A DNA stretch of 64,000 nt from Bordetella genomosp. 5 (GTDB lineage: Bacteria; Pseudomonadota; Gammaproteobacteria; Burkholderiales; Burkholderiaceae_B), in assembly GCF_002261475.1 (NCBI RefSeq), contig NZ_NEVN01000001.1, positions 248,001 through 312,000 on the forward strand, in the 5' to 3' direction. The notes below the pieces were generated by a model. The model worked only from the letters and a program-made list of their open reading frames with translations, was not told the DNA's origin and did not search any database. Positions 9,765-23,229 of this stretch are shown piece after piece. The translations under genes and the position numbers were made by a program. The stretch's first letter is position 1. Each line of letters starts with the position of its first letter.

Positions 9765-9852
9765 TCCCAATTTTCGGCGCGGGCCGGTGTGGCGCGTGCC
9801 GAGTCGCAAGGTTTTCTTGCATTCAAGCAGTACCTGTTTTTAACAATCCTGA

Positions 9853-10122
<270 letters not shown>

Positions 10123-10129
10123 TGGCATT

Positions 10130-10190
10130 GCCCGCCGGCGAAACAGGCGGGCCGTACGCTGGCAGTGGTGCGACCGATGCGCCACTTGCC
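10130..10190 (+). other. Two intercistronic hairpins after atpE
   Basis: GCCCGCC (10130-10136) pairs with GGCGGGC (10146-10152), and GGCAGTGGTGC (10161-10171) pairs with GCGCCACTTGCC (10179-10190) with one bulged T and one G-U pair. No T-run follows either stem, so they are not terminators. They sit between the c and b subunit genes, a place where differential mRNA stability would matter. Confidence 0.6.
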
Positions 10191-10260
10191 GGCCAAGTAT
10201 CGAGTGCTCCGGATTGCCCGTTGTGGGTGGCCGGGGCCGTAAGGTGTTAAAGGAACGACC

Positions 10261-10731
10261 GTGAATCTGAACGCGACGATCTTCTTCCAGATGCTCGTGT
10301 TCTTCGTTCTGGCGTGGTTCACGATGAAATTCGTGTGGCCGCCCCTGACGAAGGCGATCGATGAGCGCCGCCAAAAAATCGCCGACGGCCTTGCCGCCGC
10401 CGAGAAAGGGAAGGCCGATCTGGCCCAGGCCCAGGCGCGTGTCAGTCTGATCGAGGCTTCTGCCAAATCCGAAACCCACGCCCGCATCGTCGACGCTGAG
10501 AAGCAAGGCGCCGCGCTGATCGAACAGGCGCGTCGCGAAGCCGAGGCTGAGCGTGCCCGTATCGTGGCCCAGGCTGCCCAGGATGCCGCCCAGGAAGTTC
10601 AGCGTGCTCGTGATGCCCTGCGCGACGAAGTCGCTGCGCTGGCCGTCAAGGGTGCCGAACAGATCCTCAAGCGCGAGGTGGATGCCCGCGCCCATGCCGA
10701 GCTGCTCACCCAGCTCAAGGCACAGCTTTAA
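10261..10731 (+). CDS. atpF: F1Fo ATP synthase subunit b
   Basis: This 156-residue protein begins with GTG at 10261, preceded by AAAGGAA. One N-terminal membrane helix ([25 protein letters not shown], about 4-28) is followed by a long charged coiled coil, the peripheral stalk that dimerises and binds delta. The Ala/Glu/Lys/Arg-rich heptads fill residues 30-150. Length matches E. coli subunit b. Confidence 0.98.
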   Translation: MNLNATIFFQMLVFFVLAWFTMKFVWPPLTKAIDERRQKIADGLAAAEKGKADLAQAQARVSLIEASAKSETHARIVDAEKQGAALIEQARREAEAERARIVAQAAQDAAQEVQRARDALRDEVAALAVKGAEQILKREVDARAHAELLTQLKAQL

Positions 10732-10743
10732 TCCAGGAACGCC

Positions 10744-11283
10744 ATGGCTGAACTTTCCACTGTTGCCCGTCCCTACGCCGAAGCGCTCTTCGGCGCAGCG
10801 CGCGACGACAAGGCTGGTCTGGCAGTGTGGGCTGGCCTGGTCGATGAACTGGCCCAGGTCGCCGCCAATGCCGACGTGCGCGAAGCGATGACCGACCCGC
10901 GTCTGGACGACACGCGACGTGCTCAGATCTTCACCGGTCTGATCAAGTCCGATCTGCCGCAGGCCGCGCGCAACTTCATCGACCTGCTCGTCCAGAACGA
11001 CCGGTTGCTGCTTTTGCCCATCATCGCCACCCAGTTCGCTGAACTGAAAAACCGTCACGAGGGCACGGCGCAGGCGGAAATCACCAGCGCATTCGAACTC
11101 AGCGACGCTCAGGTCAAAGAGCTCATCAGCGCACTCGAAGTCAAATTCGGTCTCAAGCTCAAGCCGCACGTCGCCGTCGATCAGTCGTTGATCGGCGGGG
11201 TGCGCGTGGCTGTCGGAGACCAGGTGCTCGATACTTCCGTTAAAGCCCAACTGGCCCGCTTGCGCGATACGCTAGCCGCTTAA
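10744..11283 (+). CDS. atpH: F1Fo ATP synthase subunit delta
   Basis: This 179-residue protein lies 12 bp after atpF. It has the six-helix N-terminal domain that binds the alpha subunit ([15 protein letters not shown]) and the C-terminal signature [21 protein letters not shown]. It connects the peripheral stalk to the top of F1. Length and position are standard. Confidence 0.98.
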   Translation: MAELSTVARPYAEALFGAARDDKAGLAVWAGLVDELAQVAANADVREAMTDPRLDDTRRAQIFTGLIKSDLPQAARNFIDLLVQNDRLLLLPIIATQFAELKNRHEGTAQAEITSAFELSDAQVKELISALEVKFGLKLKPHVAVDQSLIGGVRVAVGDQVLDTSVKAQLARLRDTLAA

Positions 11284-11317
11284 GGCAGGCGAGACTAATA
11301 GGATTCCAGGAGTCAAT

Positions 11318-12859
11318 ATGCAACTCAATCCCTCCGAGATCAGCGAACTGCTCAAGAGCCGCATCGAGGGCCTGGGCGCTTCGACTGATGTTCGTACCCA
11401 GGGTACCGTGGTCTCCGTGACCGACGGTATCACCCGCATCCACGGCCTGTCCGACGTGATGCAGGGCGAAATGCTCGAATTTCCCAACAACGTGTTCGGT
11501 CTGGCACTGAACCTCGAACGCGACTCGGTCGGCGCCGTTATTCTGGGCGACTACACCGGCGTGTCCGAAGGCGATCAGGTCAAGACGACCGGCCGCATTC
11601 TCGAAGTGCCGGTTGGCCCCGAGCTGCGTGGCCGCGTGGTCAACACGCTGGGTGCCCCGATCGATGGCAAGGGCCCGATCAACACCAAAGAAACCGACAT
11701 CATCGAAAAAGTGGCGCCTGGCGTTATCGCCCGCCGCTCGGTGTCGCAGCCGCTGCAAACCGGCGTCAAGGCTATCGACTCGATGGTGCCGATCGGCCGT
11801 GGCCAGCGCGAGCTGATCATTGGCGACCGCCAGACCGGCAAGACCGCCGTTGCCGTCGACACGATCATCAGCCAGAAGGGCAAGGGCGTCACCTGCGTGT
11901 ACGTCGCTATCGGCCAGAAGGCATCGACGATCAACAACGTGGTGCGCAAGCTCGAAGAGCACGGCGCCATGGAATACACCATCGTCGTGGCCGCTTCGGC
12001 CTCCGACTCGGCCGCCATGCAATACCTGGCTGCCTACTCGGGCTGCACGATGGGCGAATACTTCCGCGATCGTGGCGAAGACGCCCTGATCGTCTATGAC
12101 GACCTGACCAAGCAAGCCTGGGCCTATCGCCAGGTCTCGCTGCTGCTGCGCCGTCCGCCGGGCCGCGAAGCCTACCCGGGCGACGTGTTCTACCTGCACT
12201 CGCGTCTGCTCGAGCGTGCCGCTCGCGTCAACGAAGAGTACGTCGAGAAGTTCACCAACGGTGCCGTCAAGGGCAAGACCGGCTCGCTCACCGCGCTGCC
12301 GATCATCGAAACCCAGGCAGGCGACGTGTCGGCCTTCGTTCCGACCAACGTGATCTCGATCACCGACGGCCAGATCTTCCTCGAAACCGACCTGTTCAAC
12401 GCCGGTGTCCGTCCCGCCATCAACGCCGGTATCTCGGTGTCGCGCGTGGGTGGTGCTGCTCAGACCAAGGTCGTCAAGAAGCTGTCCGGCGGTATCCGTA
12501 CCGACCTGGCGCAGTACCGTGAACTCGCCGCTTTCGCCCAGTTCGCCTCCGACCTCGACGACGCCACCCGCCGTCAGCTCGAGCGCGGCAAGCGCGTGGT
12601 CGAACTGCTCAAGCAGCCGCAATACCAGCCGCTGCAAGTGTGGGAACTGGCCGTCTCGCTGTACACGGTCAACAACGGCTACCTGGATGAAGTCGACGTG
12701 GCTCAGGTCCTGTCGTTCGAGAAGTCGTTCAAGGATCACCTGAAGGCCAAGCATGCGGCCATGATCCAGCGCATCGAAGACACCAAGGAACTGTCCAAGG
12801 ATGACGAGGCCGAACTGGCTGCCGCCCTCCAGGATTTCAAGAAGCACGGTGCTTTTTAA
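11318..12859 (+). CDS. atpA: F1Fo ATP synthase subunit alpha
   Basis: This 513-residue protein has the Walker A motif GDRQTGKTA (about 169-177) and the C-terminal region [17 protein letters not shown]. It is the non-catalytic nucleotide-binding subunit of F1, alternating with beta. CCAGGAG precedes ATG 11318. Its length equals that of E. coli AtpA. Confidence 0.99.
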   Translation: MQLNPSEISELLKSRIEGLGASTDVRTQGTVVSVTDGITRIHGLSDVMQGEMLEFPNNVFGLALNLERDSVGAVILGDYTGVSEGDQVKTTGRILEVPVGPELRGRVVNTLGAPIDGKGPINTKETDIIEKVAPGVIARRSVSQPLQTGVKAIDSMVPIGRGQRELIIGDRQTGKTAVAVDTIISQKGKGVTCVYVAIGQKASTINNVVRKLEEHGAMEYTIVVAASASDSAAMQYLAAYSGCTMGEYFRDRGEDALIVYDDLTKQAWAYRQVSLLLRRPPGREAYPGDVFYLHSRLLERAARVNEEYVEKFTNGAVKGKTGSLTALPIIETQAGDVSAFVPTNVISITDGQIFLETDLFNAGVRPAINAGISVSRVGGAAQTKVVKKLSGGIRTDLAQYRELAAFAQFASDLDDATRRQLERGKRVVELLKQPQYQPLQVWELAVSLYTVNNGYLDEVDVAQVLSFEKSFKDHLKAKHAAMIQRIEDTKELSKDDEAELAAALQDFKKHGAF

Positions 12860-12872
12860 GGCAACTGTCTGA

Positions 12873-12935
12873 CGTAGCGATGGGCGGCGACGCCCATCCT
12901 ACGGTAGGGCGGGGTTAGCCCCGGCTGCACCGCCC
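12873..12935. repeat. Palindromic intergenic element between atpA and atpG
   Basis: CGTAG-(C)-GATGGGCG (12873-12886) pairs with CGCCCATC-CTACG (12891-12903) around a GCGA loop: 13 pairs with one bulged C. A second possible stem, GGGCGG (12907-12912) with CCGCCC (12930-12935), follows. There is no T-run. The text resembles dispersed REP-like palindromes common between genes in betaproteobacteria. A second copy is not present in this window. Confidence 0.55.
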
Positions 12936-12959
12936 AAGCCGACTCAACAGGAAAGCGCA

Positions 12960-13865
12960 ATGCCCGGAATCAAGGAAATCCGAACCAAGATCAAGAGCGT
13001 GCAAAACACGCGCAAGATCACCAAGGCGATGGAAATGGTCGCCGCATCCAAGATGCGCAAAGCGCAGGAACGGATGCGCGCGGGCCGTCCGTACGCCACG
13101 AAGGTGCGCGAGATCGCTGCGCACCTGATGCAGGCCAATCCGGAATACAACCACCCTTACCTCCAAGAGCGCGAGGTCAAGTCGGTGGGCGTGGTTCTGG
13201 TGACGACCGACAAGGGTCTGTGCGGTGGCCTGAACACCAACATCAGCCGCATCACGCTGGGCCGCCTGAAGGAATTCGAACAGCGCGGCATCGCCGTGCA
13301 GACGACCGCCTTCGGCAACAAGGGTCTGTCGCTGCTCACGCGCATCGGCGCCAAGCTGGTTTCCCAGGAAGTGCATCTGGGCGACAAGCCTGACCTTCAC
13401 CGTCTGCTGGGCGCGATCAAGGTGCAGCTCGACGACTACCTCGAAGGTCGCATCGATGCGCTGTACGTGGCGACCACCCGCTTCGTCAATACGATGAAGC
13501 AGGAGCCGGTGTTCCTGCGTCTGCTGCCGCTGGCCTCCGGTTTGGATGATCCGTACCAGACGGGCGTCGAGACCCTGGCCAAGACCGCCGAGGTCAAGTC
13601 GGACTACAGCTGGGACTACATCTACGAACCCGACGCCAAGAGCGTGATCGACGATCTGCTTCAGCGCTACGTCGAAGGCCTTCTGTATCAGGCCGTGGCC
13701 GAGAACATGGCTTCGGAACAGTCCGCGCGGATGGTGGCCATGAAGGCCGCCTCGGACAACGCCAAGAAGGTCATCGGTGAGCTGCAACTGGTCTACAACA
13801 AGACCCGTCAAGCCGCGATCACCAAGGAAATTTCGGAAATCGTAGGGGGCGCTGCCGCGGTGTAA
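12960..13865 (+). CDS. atpG: F1Fo ATP synthase subunit gamma
   Basis: This 301-residue protein forms the rotor shaft. The N-terminal helix ([33 protein letters not shown]) and C-terminal helix ([46 protein letters not shown]) are the conserved coiled coil. ACAGGAAAG precedes the ATG. It is separated from atpA by a 100-bp gap holding a palindromic element. Confidence 0.98.
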   Translation: MPGIKEIRTKIKSVQNTRKITKAMEMVAASKMRKAQERMRAGRPYATKVREIAAHLMQANPEYNHPYLQEREVKSVGVVLVTTDKGLCGGLNTNISRITLGRLKEFEQRGIAVQTTAFGNKGLSLLTRIGAKLVSQEVHLGDKPDLHRLLGAIKVQLDDYLEGRIDALYVATTRFVNTMKQEPVFLRLLPLASGLDDPYQTGVETLAKTAEVKSDYSWDYIYEPDAKSVIDDLLQRYVEGLLYQAVAENMASEQSARMVAMKAASDNAKKVIGELQLVYNKTRQAAITKEISEIVGGAAAV

Positions 13866-15302
<1,437 letters not shown>

Positions 15303-15311
15303 GGACCTGAT

Positions 15312-15737
15312 ATGGCTACCCTGCATGTGGATGTGGTCAGCGCAGAGGAAGCGATCTTCACCGGTGAGGCGAAGTTCGTGGTGCTGCCTGGCGAGTCGGG
15401 CGAGCTGGGCATTCTGCCCGGTCACACCCCGCTCATTTCGCGCATACGCCCCGGGACGGTCAAGATCGTCCGTGCCGACGAAGGCGAGGAAACCATCTTC
15501 GTCGCCGGGGGCATTCTGGAAGTGCAGCCGGGCAGCGTGACCGTGTTGGCCGATACGGCCATCCGTGCCGCTGACCTGGACGAAGCCCGTGCCGTGGCTG
15601 CGCGCGAAAAGGCGGAAGACGCCCTGCGCAACGCCAAGAACAAGGAAGACATCGCCGTCGTCGAAGCGGAGCTGGCCATGCTGGCAGCTCAGGCCGCCGC
15701 GGCCCGTCGCCTGCGTACCGGTCGTTCTTCGCACTGA
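15312..15737 (+). CDS. atpC: F1Fo ATP synthase subunit epsilon
   Basis: This 141-residue protein lies 9 bp after atpD. It has an N-terminal beta-sandwich ([38 protein letters not shown]) and two C-terminal helices rich in Ala, Glu and Lys, the domain that inhibits ATP hydrolysis. It is the last gene of the operon and is followed by a strong terminator. Confidence 0.98.
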   Translation: MATLHVDVVSAEEAIFTGEAKFVVLPGESGELGILPGHTPLISRIRPGTVKIVRADEGEETIFVAGGILEVQPGSVTVLADTAIRAADLDEARAVAAREKAEDALRNAKNKEDIAVVEAELAMLAAQAAAARRLRTGRSSH

Positions 15738-15770
15738 TCCTGGGCAGTACGCCGGGCACGTCCCGGCACA

Positions 15771-15804
15771 CGACAAAGGCGGCTTCGGCCGCCTTTGTCG
15801 TTTT
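15771..15804 (+). terminator. Terminator of the atp operon
   Basis: CGACAAAGGCGGC (15771-15783) and its exact complement (15788-15800) form a perfect 13-bp stem with a TTCG tetraloop, followed by TTTT. This is the strongest terminator in the window. The rest of the 307-bp gap up to 16044 shows no gene. Confidence 0.95.
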
Positions 15805-16044
15805 CGCTTCCGTTGCGCCCGCAACGATTTTGCTGCCCTGCGCCGCTACGGCGTATGTCCGAGATCGATCAGACCCCGGGCCTGCCAACCTGCGAGCGCG
15901 CGACATGCCGGGCGTCGATGCGCCAGTGGCGCCGTGTCCGGCTCGCCGCGCATGCGTAGCGCGCCTACTGCGGCAAGCGCGCATAGTCACTCCGCGCGTC
16001 ACTGGCTAGGCTGGTCTCCTGCTCAATCTCATCGGAGGTGCAGC

Positions 16045-17073
16045 ATGCGGGATCTGCGAGAGTATGCCGTCGTGATGGTGCCGGGCCACGGGAGTTGGCT
16101 CGATCAGTGGATGAGCGCCCAGGAGGGCGTGGCTACGCCCGGCGTAGCCACGCCCGACGGTTCGACGCACGGCCAGATGACGCCTCTGTCCCGCACCCGG
16201 GGCGCCGTGGCGGATCCCGGCGTGCGGTTCTTCGCCGTCACGCCCGGCGAGGCCCCTGGCGGGTCCGCGCGCTGGCTGGGCCAGGCCGCGCTCATGTTGC
16301 GCCGCTTCGATGCCTGCCTGCTACCCGTCGAGCCTGCCACGCTCTCCTGGGCGCGCACGGCCCTGGCCGGCGCCCGCGGGCAGGTCACCACCCCGATGCT
16401 CGCCCTGGTGCGCAAGCTGCGGCCCGCGGGGCTGCTCGACCTCACCGGTCTGGGCATCGCCGATTTCCTCGAGGCGCCGCTCGATCCCGACGAGCTGCGG
16501 GTCCGTACCGAAATGGTGCTGTCCCGGACGCGCCAACGCCTGCCTCTGGCGCCCGTGCAGGAGCAGGCGGCGCTGGGCGAGGGCAAGGTGGCGTGGCGCT
16601 ACGACATCGCGCGCGACGCCTTCCACGACCCCTGCCCCGACGACGCCGCGGCCGCGCGCATCGCCGAGCCCTATCCCTTCGACGCGGCCGCCGTGCGCCT
16701 GCTGCGTGAGCACGCGGCGCTGCTGCGCGAGCCTCCGCCGCGCCTGCACGACCCCGCGCCCGCGCGATGGCCGCACGCACACGCCGCCGCTGCCACAGCC
16801 TCGGCCGTGTCCGCCTGGGACGAGACCGACCGCCTGATCGACACGCCGTTCGGGCGAGCCAAGGCCGAGATGGTGGGGCGGTTCGAGCGTGCCTATCTGC
16901 ACCGGTGCCTGGTTCGCCACGGGGGTAACGTCACGCAGGCGGCACGCGCGTCGGCCAAGCACCGGCGGGCGTTCTGGGCGCTCATGCGCAAGCACCACAT
17001 CCGCGCCGCGCCCTATCGTCTGCCCCCGGACGCCGGCGCGGACGACGACGGAATACCCGCCCCTCCGGCCTGA
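16045..17073 (+). CDS. Fis-type HTH protein with unknown N-terminal region
   Basis: I chose ATG 16045 because GGAGGTG lies 7 bp upstream; the frame is open further upstream but without signals. The 342-residue product ends in a helix-turn-helix like the Fis domain of NtrC-type activators (MVGRFERAYLHRCLVRHGGNVTQAARASAKHRRAFWALMRKHHI, about 273-316). The first 230 residues look like a degenerate receiver-like fold. There is no sigma-54 AAA+ module (no GAFTGA, no Walker motif), so it cannot open promoters as NtrC does. Residues 30-37 repeat VATP because of a DNA palindrome at 16125-16155. The role is unknown, but it is probably a DNA-binding regulator. Confidence 0.75.
   Translation: MRDLREYAVVMVPGHGSWLDQWMSAQEGVATPGVATPDGSTHGQMTPLSRTRGAVADPGVRFFAVTPGEAPGGSARWLGQAALMLRRFDACLLPVEPATLSWARTALAGARGQVTTPMLALVRKLRPAGLLDLTGLGIADFLEAPLDPDELRVRTEMVLSRTRQRLPLAPVQEQAALGEGKVAWRYDIARDAFHDPCPDDAAAARIAEPYPFDAAAVRLLREHAALLREPPPRLHDPAPARWPHAHAAAATASAVSAWDETDRLIDTPFGRAKAEMVGRFERAYLHRCLVRHGGNVTQAARASAKHRRAFWALMRKHHIRAAPYRLPPDAGADDDGIPAPPA
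16125..16155. repeat. Perfect 15-bp inverted repeat inside the Fis-HTH gene
   Basis: GGGCGTGGCTACGCC (16125-16139) is followed by one C and then its exact reverse complement (16141-16155). It lies in the coding frame and yields EGVATPGVATP. A 15-bp perfect arm with a 1-nt centre is very unlikely by chance even at this GC content. Confidence 0.85.
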
Positions 17074-17199
17074 GGCTCGCACGGCGTGCAACCTCCATTT
17101 GCCGGCGCTGACGTGCCCAGGATGCGTGCTTTGGCGAAGCGCAAGGGACGCATCCTCCATGGGCGGTAAAATCCCTGCTTCCCTTTGCCGAGGTCAGTC

Positions 17200-18273
17200 G
17201 TGTCCGCTCCCCTGAAGAACGATGTGTTCCTGCGCGCCTTGATGCGCGAACCCGTGCCGTATACGCCGATCTGGCTCATGCGCCAGGCCGGCCGCTACCT
17301 GCCGGAATACAACGCCACGCGGGCGCGCGCCGGTTCGTTCATGGGCCTGGCCCAGCATCCCGATTACGCGGCCGAAGTCACGCTGCAGCCGCTCGAGCGC
17401 TATCCGCTCGATGCCGCGATCCTGTTTTCCGACATCCTGACGGTGCCGGATGCGATGGGTCTGGGCCTGTCGTTCGCGCCGGGCGAGGGCCCGCGCTTCG
17501 CCACGCCCGTGCGCACCGAAGAAGACGTCGCGCGTCTGGCCGTGCCCGATCTCGAACGCCTGCGTTATGTGTTCGACGCCGTCAGCACCATCCGGCGCGA
17601 GCTCGACAATCGCGTGCCGCTGATCGGCTTCGCCGGCAGCCCCTGGACCATCGCGTGCTACATGGTCGAGGGCAAGGGCAGCGACGACTATCGCCAGATC
17701 AAGTCCATGCTCTACGCGCGTCCCGACCTGCTGCACCGCATGCTCGAGATCAACGCGCAGGCGACCGCCAATTACCTCAACGCCCAGATCGATGCGGGCG
17801 CGCAGGCGGTGATGCTGTTTGACAGCTGGGGCGGCGTGCTGGCCGACGGGCTGTTCCAGCAGTTCTCGCTGGCCTACACGCGCAAGGTCGTCGACGCCCT
17901 CAAGCGCGAGGCCGATGGCCGCCGCGTGCCGGTGATCGTCTTCACCAAGGGCGGCGGCATGTGGCTCGAAGAAATCGCCGCATGCGGCTGCGATGCGGTC
18001 GGCGTCGACTGGACGGTCAACCTGGGCCGTGCGCGCGAGCGCGTGGCCGATCGGGTGGCGCTGCAGGGCAACCTCGACCCCATGACCTTGTTCGGCGGCG
18101 CGCAGGCCATCCGCCAGGAAGCCCGCCGCACGCTCGACGCCTTCGGCCCGGTGGGCAAGGGCGGGCACGTCTTCAACCTGGGCCATGGCATTTCCCAATT
18201 CACCCCGCCCGAGGCCGTGTCCGAGCTGGTTGACGAGGTGCATACGTACAGCCGGTCATTCCACGGTAAGTGA
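17200..18273 (+). CDS. hemE: Uroporphyrinogen III decarboxylase
   Basis: This 357-residue enzyme removes four carboxyl groups from uroporphyrinogen III to give coproporphyrinogen III in heme synthesis. Signatures are [15 protein letters not shown] (about 18-32) and [16 protein letters not shown] (about 142-157), and the conserved aspartate of FSDIL is present. I start at GTG 17200, which has GAGGT upstream and gives [10 protein letters not shown]; a TTG 15 bp earlier is less likely. It is transcribed as its own unit. Confidence 0.97.
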   Translation: MSAPLKNDVFLRALMREPVPYTPIWLMRQAGRYLPEYNATRARAGSFMGLAQHPDYAAEVTLQPLERYPLDAAILFSDILTVPDAMGLGLSFAPGEGPRFATPVRTEEDVARLAVPDLERLRYVFDAVSTIRRELDNRVPLIGFAGSPWTIACYMVEGKGSDDYRQIKSMLYARPDLLHRMLEINAQATANYLNAQIDAGAQAVMLFDSWGGVLADGLFQQFSLAYTRKVVDALKREADGRRVPVIVFTKGGGMWLEEIAACGCDAVGVDWTVNLGRARERVADRVALQGNLDPMTLFGGAQAIRQEARRTLDAFGPVGKGGHVFNLGHGISQFTPPEAVSELVDEVHTYSRSFHGK

Positions 18274-18498
18274 GTGTCCGCTAACCCCGGCATGGGCGTA
18301 AATTGAGCATGGCCCCGTATAGTTGTGCACAGCGGCGACGCCATCGGTGTTTACCCCAGAAATCTTGCTCCGGGTTTGTGTGTTTGGCGTAAGTTCATGA
18401 ATTAAAAAGATAAAGCCATGGGTTCCGCTGTGCGAACGGCTTGCGTTTGCGGCAGCGCGCCATGGCGGGGATGAATTATCCGACCGTTTTCCCCAAAG

Positions 18499-18507
18499 TT
18501 ATCCACA
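18499..18507 (+). promoter_or_regulatory. Perfect DnaA box upstream of priA
   Basis: TTATCCACA matches the consensus DnaA box exactly and lies 75 bp before the priA start, in the 308-bp hemE-priA gap. A one-mismatch copy, TTGTGCACA, is at 18323-18331, and an AT-rich run lies between them (about 18396-18418). It may be a regulatory DnaA site for priA-rep. I do not claim an origin. Confidence 0.6.
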
Positions 18508-18581
18508 GGCCGCCAGGTTTTGAGCGAGTTCCCCTCGGGGTCCTCGCACCTTAGCGACCACATCCAGAATTCACTTTAAGT

Positions 18582-20705
<2,124 letters not shown>

Positions 20706-20753
20706 CGGCGCCGTGCCGCGCCCGCTCGACCCCCCCGTTTCTTCCGCCCTGCA

Positions 20754-22817
20754 ATGTCCCAAGATACCCCGATCGGCCATGGCCTGAACCCCGCCCAGAA
20801 AGAGGCGGTGCTGTATCTGGACGGCCCGTGTCTGGTGCTCGCGGGCGCGGGCAGCGGCAAGACGCGCGTGATCACGCAGAAGATCGCCTACCTGCTGCGC
20901 GAGTGCGGCTACATGGGCCGCAACGTGGTCGCGCTCACCTTCACCAACAAGGCCGCGCGCGAGATGGCCGAGCGCGTGAAGGATCTGGTCGACCGCAAGC
21001 TCGCCAAGGGCCTGACCATCAGCACCTTTCATGCGCTGGGCGTGCGTCTGCTGCGCGAAGAGGCCGTGCACGCCGGGCTGAAACCGCAGTTCTCCATCCT
21101 CGACGCCGACGACGCGCTGGCCATCATCCAGGAGCTGCTGGTCACGACCGACCGCAACCGGCTGCGCGAAGTGCAGGGCATCATCTCGCTCTGGAAAAAC
21201 GCGCTGCTCGAGCCGGATCAGGCGGCGAACGTCGCGATCACGCCGACCGAAGTCGAAGCGGTGCAGATCTACCGCAGCTATGCGGCCACGCTGGCCGCCT
21301 ATCAGGCGGTGGACTTCGACGACCTGATCCGCATTCCGGCGCTGCTGCTCGAGAACAACGAAGAGGTGCGCACGCGCTGGCAGAACCGCGTGCGCTATCT
21401 GCTGGTCGACGAATACCAGGACACCAACGTCTGTCAGTACCGGCTGGTGCAGTTGTTGACCGGCACGCGCGCGATGTTCACGGCGGTGGGCGACGACGAT
21501 CAGGCCATCTATGCCTGGCGCGGCGCCACCATCGAGAACCTCGCCAAGCTCACCACCGACTACAGCAATCTCAAGCTCATCAAGCTCGAACAGAACTATC
21601 GTTCGGTGCAGCGCATCCTGCACGCGGCCAACAGCGTGATCGAGCGCAACCCCAAGCTGTTCGAGAAAAAGCTGTGGTCCGACCTCGGCTACGGCGAGCC
21701 CATCCAGGTGACCGCCATGGAGGGCGACGAGCACGAGGCCGAGTCGATCGGCATGAAGCTGTCGGCGGCGCGTTTCGAGCGCCAGTGCGAGTGGCGCGAC
21801 TTCGCGATTCTGTATCGCAGTAATCATCAGTCGCGCATCCTCGAGCAGGCGCTGCGCAACCTCAAGATCCCGTACACGATCTCGGGCGGTCAGAGCTTTT
21901 TCGACAAGGCCGAGGTGCGCGACATCCTGGCCTACCTGCGCCTGGTGGCCAACGACGAAGACGATCCCGCTTTCATCCGGGCCGCCACCACGCCCAAGCG
22001 CGGCATCGGCCAGGCCACGCTGCAAGTGCTTGGCACCTATGCCGCCGGCCGGCAGATTTCGCTGCTCGCCGCCGTGGCCGAGACCGGCATCGAGTCGCTG
22101 CTCGCGCCGCGCCAGCTCGATCCCCTGCGCACCTTCGCCGAGTTCATCCGGCGCATCCAGTGGCGTGCCGGACGCGGCACCGACGGCAGCAGCACGCGCG
22201 CGGCCGAGCCCGCCGGGCCGCTGCTCGACGATCTGCTCGAGGCCATCCAGTACGAGCGCTACCTCTACGAGATGTTCGACGAGAAGCCCGCCCAGACGCG
22301 CTGGCACAACGTGCTCGAACTCACGGGCTGGCTCAAGCGCAAGGCCGACGAAGACGGCATGACGCTGTTCGAGCTGGTGCAGCATGTGGCGCTCGTGACC
22401 ATGCTCGAGCGCGGCGAAGACGAAGAAGAGCCCGACGCGGTCAAGCTCTCGACGCTGCATGCTTCCAAGGGCCTGGAGTACCCGCACGTGTACCTGGCCG
22501 GCGTCGAAGAGGGGCTGCTGCCACACCTGGGCCGCGACGAAGAAGACACCGATCCCGACAGCGCCGCCAACACCCTGGCGGTGCGCATCCAGGAAGAGCG
22601 CCGCCTCATGTATGTGGGCATCACGCGCGCCCAGCGCAGCCTGCATCTGTCGTGGTGCAAGCGCCGCCGCCGTGCGCGCGAAGACCGCGTCTGCGAGCCG
22701 TCGCGCTTCATCGAAGAGATGGGCCTGGATCAGCCCGGCATCGTCGAGGACGAGCCGACCGCGGCACTCACGCCCAAGGCGCGTCTCGATATGCTCAAGG
22801 CGCTGCTCAAGAAATAA
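20754..22817 (+). CDS. rep: ATP-dependent 3'-5' DNA helicase Rep
   Basis: This 687-residue superfamily 1A helicase has Q-motif NPAQKEAV, Walker A AGAGSGKTRVI (about 30-40), motif II DEYQDTN, motif III GDDDQAIYAWRGA and motif VI YVGITRAQRSL. The N-terminal text LNPAQKEAVLYLDGPCLVLAGAGSGKTRVITQKIAYL matches Rep better than UvrD or PcrA, as does the length. Rep clears proteins ahead of forks and supports PriC-dependent restart. It sits directly after priA, so the two restart helicases are probably co-transcribed. Confidence 0.92.
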   Translation: MSQDTPIGHGLNPAQKEAVLYLDGPCLVLAGAGSGKTRVITQKIAYLLRECGYMGRNVVALTFTNKAAREMAERVKDLVDRKLAKGLTISTFHALGVRLLREEAVHAGLKPQFSILDADDALAIIQELLVTTDRNRLREVQGIISLWKNALLEPDQAANVAITPTEVEAVQIYRSYAATLAAYQAVDFDDLIRIPALLLENNEEVRTRWQNRVRYLLVDEYQDTNVCQYRLVQLLTGTRAMFTAVGDDDQAIYAWRGATIENLAKLTTDYSNLKLIKLEQNYRSVQRILHAANSVIERNPKLFEKKLWSDLGYGEPIQVTAMEGDEHEAESIGMKLSAARFERQCEWRDFAILYRSNHQSRILEQALRNLKIPYTISGGQSFFDKAEVRDILAYLRLVANDEDDPAFIRAATTPKRGIGQATLQVLGTYAAGRQISLLAAVAETGIESLLAPRQLDPLRTFAEFIRRIQWRAGRGTDGSSTRAAEPAGPLLDDLLEAIQYERYLYEMFDEKPAQTRWHNVLELTGWLKRKADEDGMTLFELVQHVALVTMLERGEDEEEPDAVKLSTLHASKGLEYPHVYLAGVEEGLLPHLGRDEEDTDPDSAANTLAVRIQEERRLMYVGITRAQRSLHLSWCKRRRRAREDRVCEPSRFIEEMGLDQPGIVEDEPTAALTPKARLDMLKALLKK

Positions 22818-22823
22818 CGCGGC

Positions 22824-23213
22824 TCAGTCGTCGTCCAGACTCAGGCTGCTGGTGGCGCGGAACATGCGTTCGAGGCGGCGGGCCTCGTTGGCCAGCGCCG
22901 CTCGCGCCTCGGGCTCGGCATCACGCCAGGCGTCGTAGGCGGCCATCAGCTCGCGCTTGATCTTCTGCTGGGCCGGCGCGTTGCCCCGGCTATGCCCCTC
23001 GCGATACATCACCAGATGCCGGGCGAAATTGGCCCGGGCCTCGCGCAACGAATAATCGGAATTGGGACCGCCCCGCACCTCGTCGGCGTCGCGGTCGCCC
23101 TGGCCGTCGTCTTCCCAGTCGCAGAGCAGGCAGATCTCGAAATCGGCGCCTTGATCCAGGGTGGGGTAGCCGCAGCAGGGGCAGTCGCAACGCAGGAACG
23201 GGTTCAACGGCAT
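22824..23213 (-). CDS. CPCC zinc-binding protein
   Basis: This 129-residue protein starts at the ATG giving MPLNPFLRCDCPCCGYPTL. Cys9, Cys11, Cys13, Cys14, Cys28 and Cys31 (CPCCGYPTL...FEICLLCDW) define the cysteine-rich CPCC family, probably zinc-binding and of unknown function. The second half is helical and charged. It follows the hydrolase gene by 16 bp on the same strand and converges on rep with only 6 bp between the stops. Confidence 0.8.
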   Translation of the reverse strand: MPLNPFLRCDCPCCGYPTLDQGADFEICLLCDWEDDGQGDRDADEVRGGPNSDYSLREARANFARHLVMYREGHSRGNAPAQQKIKRELMAAYDAWRDAEPEARAALANEARRLERMFRATSSLSLDDD

Positions 23214-23229
23214 GAGCGGGGCGCGGCGG

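Noticed and set aside
15565-16044. Upstream 480-bp extension of the Fis-HTH frame, overlapping atpC
   Set aside because: The extension runs through the 3' part of atpC and the atp terminator. GGAGGTG before ATG 16045 marks the real start.
18274-18581. A replication origin in the hemE-priA gap
   Set aside because: There is one perfect and one imperfect DnaA box and a short AT run, and dnaA, dnaN and gyrB are absent. This is too little for an origin.
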